A stretch of DNA of 64,000 bases, taken from the NCBI RefSeq assembly GCF_014356525.2, contig NC_052518.1, positions 4,382,162 through 4,446,161 on the forward strand, given 5' to 3'. The stretch comes from Nilaparvata lugens (lineage: Eukaryota; Arthropoda; Insecta; Hemiptera; Delphacidae). This document shows positions 10,667 through 21,815 of the stretch, in pieces. The notes below the pieces were generated by a model. The model did not search any database and was not told where the DNA came from. It saw nothing but the letters and a program-made list of their open reading frames with translations. Both the position numbers and the translations under genes were made by a program. Position 1 is the first letter of the stretch. Each line of letters opens with the position of its first letter.

Positions 10667-10794
10667 CAATACCCAAAAACCCCTTTTTCGGACTCAGGGG
10701 ACCTTGAAACGTATAGAAATTTAGAAATTGGGGTACCTTAATTTTTTTCGGAAAGCAATACTTTTCTTACCTATGGTAGTAGGGCAAGGAAAGT
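9973..10794 (-). mobile_element. Family A element
   Basis: Begins tctggtgtggcgcactcaca and ends gggcaaggaaagt, next to aaaaa. It is a shorter and inverted relative of 5275-6466. The (CA)n tract is only about 45 bp (10617-10663). Like that copy it has the frame with KPDNWxSICIDG (here 10273-10461). Confidence 0.8.
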
Positions 10795-10819
10795 AAAAAG
10801 GAGTGTTCATATCAGTTAA

Positions 10820-11183
10820 GTTTACTTGAATTCAAGTTTTATATAGAATGAATGTATCTCGCAAACTTAAAGTCAAGTTTACAGGATTAGTCCACTGTAC
10901 CAATGTAGTAGATCAATTTTATTGATGGGTCACTTCCAAACCCTTAAAAGGGCTATAGCCTTTACATCGGTCAAGTGCACTTGAATTCAAGCTTGTATAG
11001 AATGAATGTATCTCGCAAACTTGAAGTCAAGTTTACAGGGTTCACTGTACCAATGTAGTAGATCAATTTTATGGATGGGTCACTTCCAAACCCTTAAAAG
11101 GGCGTTTACATCGGTCAAGTGCACTTGAATTCAAGCTTGTATAGAATGAATGTATCTCGCAAACTTGAAGTCAAGTTTACAAG
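10820..11183 (+). repeat. ~150-bp tandem repeat, about 2.4 units
   Basis: Units are aligned on cttgaattcaag, a 12-bp perfect palindrome, at 10823, 10978 and 11122, giving spacings of 155 and 144. Each unit also holds gaatgaatgtatctcgcaaa and ttccaaacccttaaaagggc. No coding frame runs through. Confidence 0.9.
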
Positions 11184-12170
11184 AACCAATTAAGACCCTT
11201 TTTCAAGTTTTGTTGATTCAAGTGGATGTTGAACATGTTTACATTTGGACTCAACTTGGATGTTTGAACAGGTTTATTCATAAAAACTGTTTTTAGTCAT
11301 TGTAAAATGTATAAAATTAACTGAATAAAAACGTATGATGAAGATGAAACTATGATATGATAAAGAAAACTTTTAGATTAATCAGATTTTTTACTCCATA
11401 ATTATATACTTTTGAAGTTATGTAAACTTGAATCAAAGTAAATTGACTTCAATTTGCAAAACCAATCATCCAAGATGCAAAAGTTGAAAACTTATGACAT
11501 GAAAAACATTTCACCTGTACAATAAGTATTGTTGTTTATTGTCGATTTAGAAGAAAAAAGAGGAAATGTTTGCCAGTCAATGGCTCTGTCAGAATAAAAA
11601 ATGAGAAATAAAAAGCTTAAAATGAAAACGACTCTCATGGATTAATATTTTTTATGGAATAATGAAAACGCAGAGAGAGCTAAACGGTTACAAAGTGGCT
11701 TGCCATCATGTCGAAATGAAACCACATTCAAAGCGAGTGGACTTCACAAAGGGGAAAAATGACCCATTCATATAGGGAAAACTGACCCATTCATATAGGG
11801 AAAACTGTTCTCAAAAGAATCCAATAAAAATTAACGTAATCACGTTTCAATAATCGGAGATAAGGAGAATAATGGGATATCTTGTTGAAGTTAATTTTTT
11901 TTTTGTGGTATGTTTAATATACGCATTGATTTGGACTGGCAGAGACAAGTTGAATAAACAAAAAACACCAGAGAAATTCCTGTCTTTGATGTTTTTAATT
12001 GATCGTATACGCTTCCACAATGTGATAGAAAGAGGGAAAAAGCAGTCAGCATTGATTACTCAAACGAGTTTTCTCTCATATCTCTGCCAGTATTTTTAAT
12101 AATTTCTGAACAGTGTTGTGTCGACTCAACGTAGATGTGAATACAGAATGTTGATGTAATCAATATGATG
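11184..12170. other. No gene seen
   Basis: AT-rich sequence. A 75-residue frame at 11872-12099 has no recognisable motif. A short direct repeat (gacccattcatatagggaaaa) occurs twice at 11761-11800. Confidence 0.4.
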
Positions 12171-12173
12171 AGT

Positions 12174-12260
12174 GTGTGAGAGAGAGAGCGAGACAGCGAG
12201 AGAAAGAGAGAGAGAGAGCGTGAAAGAGACAGAGAGTGTGAGAAAGATAGAGAGTATGAG
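12174..12260 (+). repeat. GA-rich simple repeat
   Basis: Irregular (GA)n with gagacag and gtgaaagagac interruptions. Such tracts can bind GAGA-type factors in insects, but nothing here shows that this one does. Confidence 0.9.
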
Positions 12261-12791
12261 CGGTATTTGTTTATTTACTCGCAACATTTTTCGGCTCAAA
12301 TTTCAAGAGAACGGCATTTTCAAAGACCAAATTACGCAGATAGCTTTTGACATATCACATCAACACCATTATTCTCATTCCACTTCTACATTATTCATGA
12401 TATTAATGATCAAAAGGCATTTATTAACAAAGCTATAGGGCAGAAAGTTGGATAACGTTCTTGCCCTGTGGTAGGGAATTTGATAGATTAGATTGTCCTG
12501 GTTACTAGTGCACTTATCAAGTATAATGGACAGTTCAGTCTATATCAAAATATGTATAGAGTGGATTGGCGCGGTTTCTAAAACACTGATTGAATCTGAT
12601 GTATCATTAAATCCATATCAAAACTATGGTTTAATAATCTATTAAATTTTATACATGTTTTAGTATCTGGGCCCGAATCTCAAAGAACCCGAAACTTCTT
12701 TCAGTTTCAACAATCAATTATATTTCATTCTTCAAGAATATCTATTTTTCAATGGTTGAATAGTATATTACGCTACAAGCACAGAAAGTTA

Positions 12792-12868
12792 GTGTTTACG
12801 GTATGAGGATAGTTTCCCGGGCGAGGCTTGCAGAGCCCGGGAATATGTTATCCGAATACCGTAAACAC
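12792..12868. repeat. 77-bp hairpin with GC-rich inner stem
   Basis: GTGTTTACGGTAT pairs with ATACCGTAAACAC, then AGGATA pairs approximately with TATCC, then TCCCGGGC pairs with GCCCGGGA around a gaggcttgcaga loop. It lies just before a family D end at 12885. Confidence 0.8.
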
Positions 12869-12884
12869 CTTTCTGAGAGAGTCG

Positions 12885-13401
12885 CGTACGATATTTTTCG
12901 CCACACTACAGGTATAGCTGACGCTTCGTGGGTCTCTTGTGCGTTCCTACAGCTGATGTTGTCAAGTAGAGTTGTCATCTAGCTTGGCTAAGGTGATGAT
13001 TTTCAAATCAAAAGAGACAATAAATAGATGTGTTGCATCAGCTGTGAGTACGTTACACCATGTGACTCACGAAGCTGCCTGACATTTCGGCATCAGCTAT
13101 ATAAGAATAATAAATTGAATAAGAATGTTTTACGAGGGGGGGGGAACTTTGATGTCTCATTTCTCAAGAACTAGACGGCGTAGGGTACTCAAAGTAGGGT
13201 GGAAATTTCCGATCTCACCCTCCTGAACACAATGCACCATATGGCACAGTTGTCCAAACACATTTTCAAAAATTTTCAAAAAGCGGCCGGAAAGGGTACT
13301 CTGACGTCAGACAAGAGTCGCCTGCAAACAATGTCTTTCAGATCCACGTAGGGACTGGAAAACAGCTGCTTTCTGTGCAGTGTGGCGAAAAAGTATTTAT
13401 T
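12885..13401. mobile_element. Family D-type element with true TIRs
   Basis: The left end ATATTTTTCGCCACACTACA and the right end (inverse of TACTTTTTCGCCACACTGCA) form inverted termini. The right 110 bp match the left arm of the D copies at 7571 and 53975 in inverse. The interior (12960-13285) is unique in this window and includes a G homopolymer at 13136. Confidence 0.6.
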
Positions 13402-13448
13402 AATAACTGAGATTGGATCTTTTGTTAATAAATTATGAAATAAAAACA

Positions 13449-13580
13449 CATAGGACCATGGTTTCGTGGTCACATTTCCAAATAAAACTGTAGAATTTGA
13501 CGATATATGTGTGTTTTTATTCCATTATGCAACGGTTCTACAACATCGACAATGACTCAGTCGAATTTCTAATAAATTAT
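13449..13580 (+). repeat. Family F block
   Basis: Shares aggaccatggttt, aataaaactgt and gacaatgactcagtcgaatt with 21313-21475. It continues directly into an inverted family B fragment. The class is unknown. Confidence 0.45.
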
Positions 13581-13712
13581 ATTTTTACATTGTTGAAAAG
13601 CGATCTGGGAAGTTTGTGGAGGTAGGAAAGGATAGCGCTATCTGCTTTGTCGATTGATAGACAAGGATAGCAACCACTCAATCAAATACTCTATTTATAA
13701 CATGGACCTTCA
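13581..13712 (-). mobile_element. Family B MITE fragment
   Basis: Inverted B sequence: acattgttgaaaagcgatct, ggatagcgctatctgctttg, gatagacaaggatagcaa, ending near acatggacct. Confidence 0.6.
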
Positions 13713-14223
13713 CTGCTCGTATAATCGGTCATTCATGAACACATTCTCAATGAATTTGAGTACAGCAAACCACATTCTCAATGAACTGCCCGTAGAATGT
13801 GAGAAGGGGCTGAATAGGCAACCTGCTTCACACCAGTCGTCTAAAAGTTATGTGAATGGTCATTGTTTGACACTCACCATTCTGGTCACTGGTCAGTCCT
13901 ACACACTTTCAAGTGCATCGATTTCTATGCACGTTCTAGTCCCTCTCTCGACGAATTTTCAAGTGCCATTCACAATGATTTCAACTTGTTCCTAACCACT
14001 TCAACTACCGGACAGTTTATTGAACAAAGCGACGGATATATCTGCAAAGAGAGCAACTTAATTGATTCTAACTTCTCCACTCATCCTGACAAACGCTTAT
14101 TCTCAAACCACGAATTAAAGTTTCCTTTTATCTATTACTGTTTGTGGAGTACCACTTTTGAAGCCACAATAACTATTTTCATCGATTATCTATGTTTTAA
14201 CTCGATTTGCTTTTGTCTGTCTG
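13713..14223. other. Open sequence of unknown nature
   Basis: Two overlapping frames of 113 and 134 residues (13654-13995 and 13863-14267) run in different phases. Neither has a recognisable domain, and the second runs into repeat DNA (tgtggagtaccacttttgaa, seen again near 15660). I do not call a gene. Confidence 0.3.
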
Positions 14224-14505
14224 TATGTAACGCGATTACGGCCAAACGCGTTGATAGAATTCGATGAGATTTGGAAGGAATACTCCTTTTTCAACTGCGC
14301 GTCGATGTATACACAAGGTTTTTCTCAATTTTGCATTCTAATATGAAAAGAAAAGGAATTCTTCCATACTCTGATATCACTATATATATTATCTACTTTG
14401 AGATAGGTTCAATCAGACTATAGAATTATTCATGACAAGTGATTACACAGATGTTCTGGAGAAGCCAGTATTTTCCTGTATTTATATAAGGTCTATAGTT
14501 TCAAT
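14224..14505 (-). mobile_element. Family C, diverged inverted part
   Basis: Contains tttttcaactgcgcgtcgat, tatacacaaggttttt, actatagaattattcat and gtgattacacagatgt, in the same order as 23488-23750. Confidence 0.55.
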
Positions 14506-14552
14506 CAAGAACCTTAAAGAGGTATGCATCTTTGAGGTCTTTGGTTTCAATA

Positions 14553-15290
14553 TTTTTTTCCTCCACCTACTGGCCAAAGTACTTACTTTACTCCCTGAAA
14601 CATAATACTAAAGTGTCACTTTTTCGCTCTCGGTAGTAAAAAACAGAAAAACTCCCTAGGGAGTAAAAGTGACTCCATTTAAATAACATGGGAAGCATCT
14701 CTATTTTAAAAACTTACATTAAAATAGGTTAGAAGGTCTAAGCTCAGATGAGAAAGCATAAAGAGGTGTCTGTCATTGAGTCAACTGAATTCAATACCAC
14801 AACCAGAAATTTGATCAACTCATGAAATATATGTTTGTATGATATTACTTCTTAATATTAGTAGACGATAAAAATTTATACAATTTTTAAAATATCTTAT
14901 TCTATTCAAAATACCAGCCAACAAATATTTTTGATCTGCAATTCAAATCTGAACCGCGTGATCTGGAGTCAGCCATTTTTGGTAGACACCCAGCTGATAT
15001 AATTGTGACAACTTTTGCTAGATAGCGCAATCGGCAGTGCCAATCAGACGGCCGCTGTTTAGGTTTTGGATTTTAGGTTATGTTGTTAGGAAACATTGTC
15101 ACCAATACGTAAGTTATTAAAATGATTTTATTTGCAGTTTCTATAAAAAAATGTAGATGGAGGAAAAATGTTGTGTACATCACGAGTGAAAAAAACTTTT
15201 TCTCCCTCAGGAAAATTGTTGCCCTCGGCTTCGCCTCGGGCTTCAAACTTTTCCCTCAGGGGGAAAAAGTCGTACTTTTCACTCTAGATA
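14553..15290 (+). mobile_element. Family E element, copy 1
   Basis: Left end TTTTTTTCCTCCACCTACTG is inverted in TGTAGATGGAGGAAAAA at 15152-15168. Directly after comes a hairpin module: atcacgagtgaaaa, ccctcagg, core GCCCTCGGCTTCGCCTCGGG (15221-15240), ccctcaggg, ttttcactct. The second copy at 49454-50190 agrees along its length, including actttttcgctctcggta and gagtaaaagtgactcc. Non-coding. Confidence 0.75.
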
Positions 15291-15562
15291 TACAAATAAC
15301 TAGTTTTGCAGTCATGGTATTATTATGCGTGCCCATCAGTATCAATATTCTCACAATGGAAAAACTAATTTGATAGGTGATTAAAAATAATCAAATGAAC
15401 TGAATAATGCTGAAGAAATTATAATATTTTTGATTGTCAAGAATTAATTTTCATCAGATGAAAATTGATTGTAAAAAATTAATTTTCATAAGATGGGAAG
15501 ATTATCACGGAACTGGATGAATTATGTCATATGGAATACAAATTCAAACGTGAACTGAGTTT

Positions 15563-15755
15563 GTCAACATTAAAAACAGGTGACATCAGATACTTGTGCA
15601 TGAGAAAACTTTGTGAGGTCTACTGTTCAAGGAACTACCAGTCTATATCTATCCATTTTTTGTGGAGTACGACTTTTAATGCCACAATAAATTATCTTCT
15701 ATCTGCTTCAGGAAAAGTAGACTTTGTCAGAAATATTTATATTGTCACTAGATAA
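15563..15755 (-). mobile_element. Family C-related fragment
   Basis: Shares aggtgacatcagatacttgt and gaggtctactgttc with position 1, then ttttgtggagtacgactttt with 14150. It is probably the end of a family C copy. Confidence 0.45.
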
Positions 15756-16188
15756 AATGCTACGGAACGAATCGTCCACTCCAAGCATACAACAGAAAAA
15801 AAAGATAATCACGAAACGATTTTATCTACAATAATTAGAATTCAGAAGTCCAAAGATGCGTACAGACAAAAAATGAGATAAAATATCCTCATTTTAGCTT
15901 TCAAGGTTGCCACAAAATAATTGGGGAAAGTATACAATCAAATTCAACAGATTTTTTTAAATTCGGGAGTGCATTTCAAATTACAAAGCTGATATACTTT
16001 GAGGCATAGGCTATTGAATGGAGTGATGGCCTATACATGACGAATGAAAGAAGGAAATTGAAAAACCGGACTATATCCTGATTAACGATTGAACATTGTC
16101 ATTCGAACATCAATTTCAACTTTATACCAATTTCTCAACCCAATAGCCATTACGCTATATTTGTTTACATTCCCATACTTATGAATAA
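15756..16188. other. No gene seen
   Basis: AT-rich, unassigned. No repeat shared with the rest of the window was noticed. Confidence 0.35.
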
Positions 16189-16315
16189 TAGTAGTTCTGT
16201 GAACAGTAGACCTCGCGCAGTTATGAACCACAGCCTCTTCTAACACAATCCGTCAGAGTAAATTCTGTTCTGTCCTGTCGTGTCGGTGAGATATCGGTGT
16301 GGAAACGATTAATGG
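16189..16315 (+). mobile_element. Family C end fragment
   Basis: Starts agtagttctgtgaacagtag as at 6638, then has tctgtcctgtcgtgtcggtg, which also appears inverted near 2340 (caccgacacgatacgacagg). Confidence 0.5.
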
Positions 16316-16514
16316 GTGTTCGGGTTGGTGTATCGAAAATGCTAGTAATCATCTGTTGTAAACAGCTTCTATCATCGAATGCTGACCGAGCTGAAAGCAG
16401 AGAAAGGTCGGGAGAAAATACTATTTTACAATGAAAACACTGAGATTTTGTCAAAAATATCACTTATTTGACAACTACCCGGTGTTTTCATTATGAATAG
16501 ATATCACAATGGCC

Positions 16515-17527
16515 CATATGAATGAAACCAGAGCAAATGCTCATGAGCAAGAGCATGGAGCATAGGGTTTTGCTCATGAGCAAAAGGTAGAAGCAAAAGC
16601 ATTTGCTCATTTTTATATGAATAAGCTTCACCTCATGCTCTTACCTTATGCTCCTGAACTCTGGAGCAAATGCTCACGTATTTTAAAGATTTTTCATCAG
16701 CTGATTCGCTTTTGTAGCCTTACTTTGTTTTTATAGCTCACGGAAGCGCTGAATATGCAAGTAGGGGGCATCGCTTGTGTTTACGTCGTCTGCTCTGTTT
16801 TCTATTTATGAATAGATTTTTAGGTTAGTTGAGTCTAGATTTTTTTAAATAATAGCGTGAAAAATGTCATCTCTAAATTAATCTTCAGCATATTCTTATA
16901 ATATCAATAGCCTTCTTATAATCGTCTACACTTTCATCTTCTTAAATGCCTATTTCCTATTTTGTGGTGGCTATCTTTATATCAGGTATAAAAAAATATC
17001 TTTTGTATTCATTCCCTTGTAGGAATAATGGTGATATAATTATCATGCTTGATAATACCATGTATATACCATGGTATATATATATCATGGTTGAATCTAA
17101 AAAGAGTTTTATAGTTCTCAACTATTGGTTGTGATCGTATCTGGTATAGTTTCCAATACTATATACCATGGTATATATATATCATGGTTGAATCTAAAAA
17201 GAGTTTTATAGTTCTCAACTATTGGTTGTGATCATATCTGGTATAGTTTCCTCTTCCTTATACGAATTAGTTGAGCCATTTTACTATGAGCAAAAGGTGA
17301 TAAGCTGCTCTAGACTAGCCTCACCTTTTTTGAAGCATTTGCTTCAAAAGTTGAGCAAATGCTCTTGTTTATTCATACAATTTTAAGTATAAGCTTTAAC
17401 TTTTGAGCAAATGCTCAAAAAATTTTTTTGATGAGCATGAGCAAAAGGTTTGCTCACGTTAATTCATAGAAAATGGAGCAAATGCTCGATATTTCAGAAG
17501 TATAAGCAAATGCTCAACTTCATTCAT
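16515..17527. mobile_element. Family G element, copy 1
   Basis: Ends ATATGAATGAAAC and TTCATTCATAT are inverted. Both end regions are packed with GAGCAAATGCTC and related strings, near-palindromes with arms GAGCA/TGCTC. The middle holds atttttcatcagctgattcg and ataatatcaatagccttctt. The copy at 56064-56830 shares all these in order. A 97-bp duplication (17065-17251) is present only here. Confidence 0.8.
17065..17251 (+). repeat. 97-bp tandem duplication inside family G
   Basis: tataccatggtatatatata begins at 17065 and at 17162, each followed by ttgaatctaaaaagagtttt and attggttgtgatc. The copies are almost identical, and the sister element at 56064 has only one unit, so the duplication is recent. 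Confidence 0.9.
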
Positions 17528-18660
17528 ATTGCCCAATATCTATCTCATCAGCAACAGTATCTGAAGTGAAAAATACTATTTTACTTCGAGTTCTCAATTA
17601 TTGCATATGTCAAATTGGGTGTACAACTTAAATGTGGTGATTGTAATGCTAGGCAATTGGCAACACTGTTCTTCAATCTTCCCTAACGTGGACCCCACTA
17701 TACACCATGTTTCCTCTCCCCATCATTCTAATGATGTAATCAATGTAAAAATATATATAGACTACATTCACTATCAAAATAAAAGGTTCGAAAATTGCAC
17801 CATTGATGAGAAAAAAAACACCAATTTCAAACTGGATCGGAATATGCATATGCTAATATCGATGAGGGTTTGCCTACGTTCATCATTATCATCCTCATAT
17901 GAAGTGCCTGTACTCGACATATTTTTCCTATACTCCTCTTATAATAATCTATATTGTTGTTGACATAATCGATAATGAATTAATTTGAGGCCGTCGGAGA
18001 AGCCAACAGTGTCTATCGCTATTGATTATAATTTATCAAGTTTGAGCGTGACAAACTGTCATGAATATTATTCTGCTTGTCAATTTTGGTTTCTTCCAAC
18101 CTTTTTATCTAAGCTTCATCATACAGTCTCGTTTATTATTCAGCTGTAGCTTCTAGAAAAAAATAGTGTTAAAATTCCACATGGATGAGTTACTGGAAAA
18201 GTTGATGTACTCAATCGAAGGTAAAACCTAGTTCTCGGTGGAATGATGTGGAATTATTATGATTCACAAAAGGATTTAGCTCTTCAAGAAGATATTTTCC
18301 CAGTTGGATAGATATCTTTAACACTATCACGTTTTTTTGCGGTATTCAACTATAAAGATAGGATGAAATCAGAAATAAAGGAAAGAAATTCAATCGTAAA
18401 TGTTGAAGGTAGTTTCTTAGCGATTCGAAATTCACACAAATTAATAATTTTGTACTGAACCAGAAAGAATAACAATTTAAGGCAGTGTATGCTAATGATA
18501 GCACAGAATAGAGACACATCTCTCTCAATCTGTATTGTTCTTCTTGATGTTCCTCACTCTGTGATGATAGCAAATAACATTACCATGAATTGAAGCTATG
18601 CCGATAAAAATATGGATAGAGAATCGGCCATCAACCATAAACTTTCAATGTTTGTTAAAA
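17528..18660. other. No gene seen
   Basis: AT-rich. A weak family B remnant may lie at 17640-17712 (ggcaacactgttctt, aacgtggaccccacta). A 120-residue frame at 17601-17963 overlaps it and shows no motif. Confidence 0.35.
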
Positions 18661-19573
18661 TCTATATATATATAAAAGCGAAATGGCATTCACTCACTGA
18701 CTGACTCACTCACTCGCAGAACTAAAAATCTATCGGACCAAAAACGTTCAAATTTGGTAGGTATGTTCAGTTGGCCCTTTAGATGCGCACTAAGAACGGA
18801 TTTGGAAAAAATTCAAAAGATACGCCCAAAATCTGCGTTTTTCCAGCGTTTTCTGAGCTTTATCGAGAACTAATGAACAGAAAATGTTCAAATTTAGTAC
18901 AGAAGCTCAGCTAGGGTGTAATAATGTTGTGTTATAAGGAATTTGCAATAACATCAAAGATATGCCCAAAATTAGCGTTTTTTTGCTTTTTCTCAGATCT
19001 ATCGAGAACAAATGAACAGAAATTGTTCAAATTTAGTACAGTAGCTAAGATAGTGTGTAATAATGTTTTGTTAGAAGGAATTTGAAATAACGTCAAAGAT
19101 ACGCCCGAAATCTGCGTTTTCCTGCGTTTTTTTGCGCTTTCTCAGCTTTATCAAGAACAAATGGACAAAAAATGTTCAGATTTACCACAGAAGCTCAGCT
19201 GGGGTGTAATAATGTTGTTTGAAATAACGTCAAAGATACGCCCGAAATCTGCGTTTTCCAGCGTTTTTTTTCGCTTCCTCAGCTTTATCGAGAACAAATG
19301 AACAGAAAATGTTCAAATTTACTACAGAAGCTCAGCTGGGGTGTAATAATATTGTGTTAGGAGGAATTTGAAATAACGCCAAAGATACGCCCAAAATTAG
19401 CGGTTTTTTCGTTTTCTCAGTTCTTTCATCAAGTAATAGACAGAAAATGTTACATCATGCAGGCGAGCGAAGCGAGCCCGCTGATCTCATTTCTGGACGA
19501 TCCAGTCGGGGGTCCAGGGGGTGGAGCCCCCTGGCTATACGGATACGGCGAGCGAAGCGAGCCTTACGGCTAG
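18661..19573 (+). mobile_element. Helitron, non-autonomous, copy 1
   Basis: Starts TCTATATATATATAAAAGCG directly after A and ends GGCTAG directly before T, the A|T insertion and TC...CTRR ends of Helitrons. A hairpin CCAGGGGG/CCCCCTGG lies about 50 bp before the 3' end, as the family requires. The inside is five imperfect ~140-bp repeats marked by agatacgccc (18819-19383). It has no Rep/helicase frame. The copy at 35244-35885 shares both ends. Confidence 0.9.
18819..19440 (+). repeat. ~140-bp minisatellite inside the Helitron
   Basis: agata(c/t)gccc(a/g)aaat marks units at 18819, 18959, 19097, 19234 and 19383, with spacings of 140, 138, 137 and 149. Each unit includes gcgttttt, a ctcagctttatcgagaac-like string and aacagaaaatgttcaaattt. 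Confidence 0.9.
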
Positions 19574-20028
19574 TACTGTATATTGCTAGTTAATTGATAT
19601 TTTGTACCTTCTCAGTCAAGATTGATTTGAAGAGTAATTTGCAATTACTATTACTTTAGACATTGTTTAAACACATTATTTGAAAAAGAGTAGGTCTACT
19701 TGGAAATCATACATCTATTACGTTTGTATTATTGCTTCTTTATTCTTCATTTCTTATTGATTCATACAATAAGTACATCATAGAAATGATAGGGAGAGAA
19801 AAAATAAGTAACCTTGTGCTATTCCTCTCCCAAATTCAGATAAGGTTACACATAGTCCGAAATAGGTTAAGTCTTGTAGTTTTTCACTTCACAAAATTTT
19901 CAGACCTTAATTATTTTCACAAAGTAGATTTTTCAGTTTAGATTCTTCAAAAACAAACATAGATGAAATATTTCACATTATTATGACTAAAATAGGACAT
20001 ATTCACATATTAAATAAATGAATAAAAA
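19574..20028. other. No gene seen
   Basis: AT-rich. It contains agggagagaaaaaataagta and ctattcctctcccaaattca, which resemble 34420-34460 near another family A copy. Confidence 0.35.
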
Positions 20029-21035
20029 CCTGGTGTGGTACACTCACACAACTTTCCTTGCTCATTGAACTATAAGCCTCATTATCAAACGATAAATTTA
20101 GGGGAATAACATAATGACGATTGACGGCAACATATTTGCAACTACGATCAGACTACTGTATATGTGTATATACAATTGTTTTCAGAGTACTTTTTCCTTT
20201 ATGTAAATTGTGAAATTCGATGATTTTTTTTTTAAATTCGTCAAAACAGCTGTTCTACAGATGAAATATCTTGACTATGACTGTGTTCTTTTTATAAACT
20301 GCTCTACCTACCCACGGTATATGGAAGAAGAAGAAGTAAAAACCGTGTACCAACCTACCTCATGCACAAGAAGGAGGTTACAAAGTCCATTTCTCAAGGA
20401 TTGGGTGGACCCCTCATTAGTACCCCAGGAAAAAGACTCATGTCAGTTGATAGAGCTAATAAATAACTATACAGGTTATGGATTTCAAAAAATTCGTTAG
20501 AGCCGTTTTTGAGAAAATCGTGAAAAAAATGGTTTTTTAGTAACTGTCATTTTTCTCAAGAATATTACGTAGCTCCTGCAATTTTCTCATAAATAAGACT
20601 CATGTCAGTTGATAGGGCTTATAAATAGCTATCCATGGTATAAATTTGAAGAGAATCGTTGGAGCCGTTTTCGAGAAAAACGTGAAAAACTTGGCTTTTT
20701 AGTCATTATCCGCAATTTTTCTCAAGAATATTACGGAGCTCCTGAAATTTTTCCTGAAATGAGACTTATGCCAGTTGATAGGGCTTATAAGTAGCTATAT
20801 TTATACCATATCCATGGTATAAATTTGAAGAAAATCGTTAGAGCCATTTTCGAAAAAAACGTGAAAAACATGGTTTTTTAGTAATAATCCGCCATTTTTC
20901 CGCCATCTTGAATTGGATTTTATTGAATTTCTTATTGTCGGGTCCTCAGGGTATAAGGACCTTAAGTTTAAAATTTCAAGTCAATCGGTTAACTAGGAAT
21001 GGAGTTATCGTATTCACAGACATATCACATACACA

Positions 21036-21088
<53 letters not shown>

Positions 21089-21264
21089 ACACACACATAC
21101 ACACACACACACACACACACATACACACACACAGACCAATACCCAAAAATCATGTTTTTGGACTCAGGGGACCTTGAAACGAATAGAAAACTTGAAATTG
21201 GGGTACCTTAATTTTTTTTGGAAAGCAATACTTTCCTTACGTATGGTAGTAGGGCAAGGAAAGT
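20029..21264 (-). mobile_element. Family A element, subfamily with internal repeats
   Basis: Begins cctggtgtggtacactcaca and ends gggcaaggaaagt before aaaaa. Internal units of about 170 bp (atgtcagttgatagggctta, tttctcaagaatattacg) recur at 20435, 20600 and 20770. The (CA)n tract is at 21031-21133. It shares its arrangement with 21816, 41255 and 60076, a second subfamily distinct from 5275/9973/33337. Confidence 0.85.
21031..21133 (+). repeat. (CA)n microsatellite in family A
   Basis: CACACA with occasional ATACAC breaks, between atatcacatac and agaccaatacccaaaa, the fixed family position. Confidence 0.95.
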
Positions 21265-21312
21265 AAAAACACACATAAATGTTATAAAATTTTACTCAGT
21301 TCTATTCGGTAC

Positions 21313-21475
21313 AGGACCATGGTTTGGTGACCACTTTTTCAAGTTGACCGGTCATAGTCAACGTGTACCGAATAAAACTGTGTTGAATTTGACAACATAT
21401 TTGTGTTTTTATTTAATTATGGAACGGTTTTACAATATTGACAATGACTCAGTCGAATTTTTATTAAATAAATAA
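21313..21475 (+). repeat. Family F block
   Basis: Partner of 13449-13580 (aggaccatggttt, aataaaactgtgttg, gacaatgactcagtcgaatt). It abuts the family A copy. Confidence 0.45.
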
Positions 21476-21815
21476 TCGTTGTCAGGACCTATGAATTCTT
21501 TGAGGTGTTACTTTTAACCATATGAGAAAGTGCGAATAGAGGTTTCGATTTTCGAATTTCAATATTATCAAATTTAGTAGAACCTCGTTAATCTGGACCC
21601 CACTAATTCGGATTTCATAATCATTGAACGCTTCTTAATCATTAATACACAATTCGAAGTATAAAAACAGTTTGTCTCGTGATTGTATAGTTTACAATCG
21701 TGATAGTCGACTCTTTTATTATGTAATTTCGTAAAAAAACTACTTCGAATCAAGAAAAAATACTTTATAAAATAATTTGTTTAGAGTAGTGAATATCTAC
21801 TAAAGTAGTCTTATT

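Noticed and set aside
13654..14267. Two overlapping frames of 113 and 134 residues
   Set aside because: Different phases, no domain, and the second enters family C-type repeat sequence.
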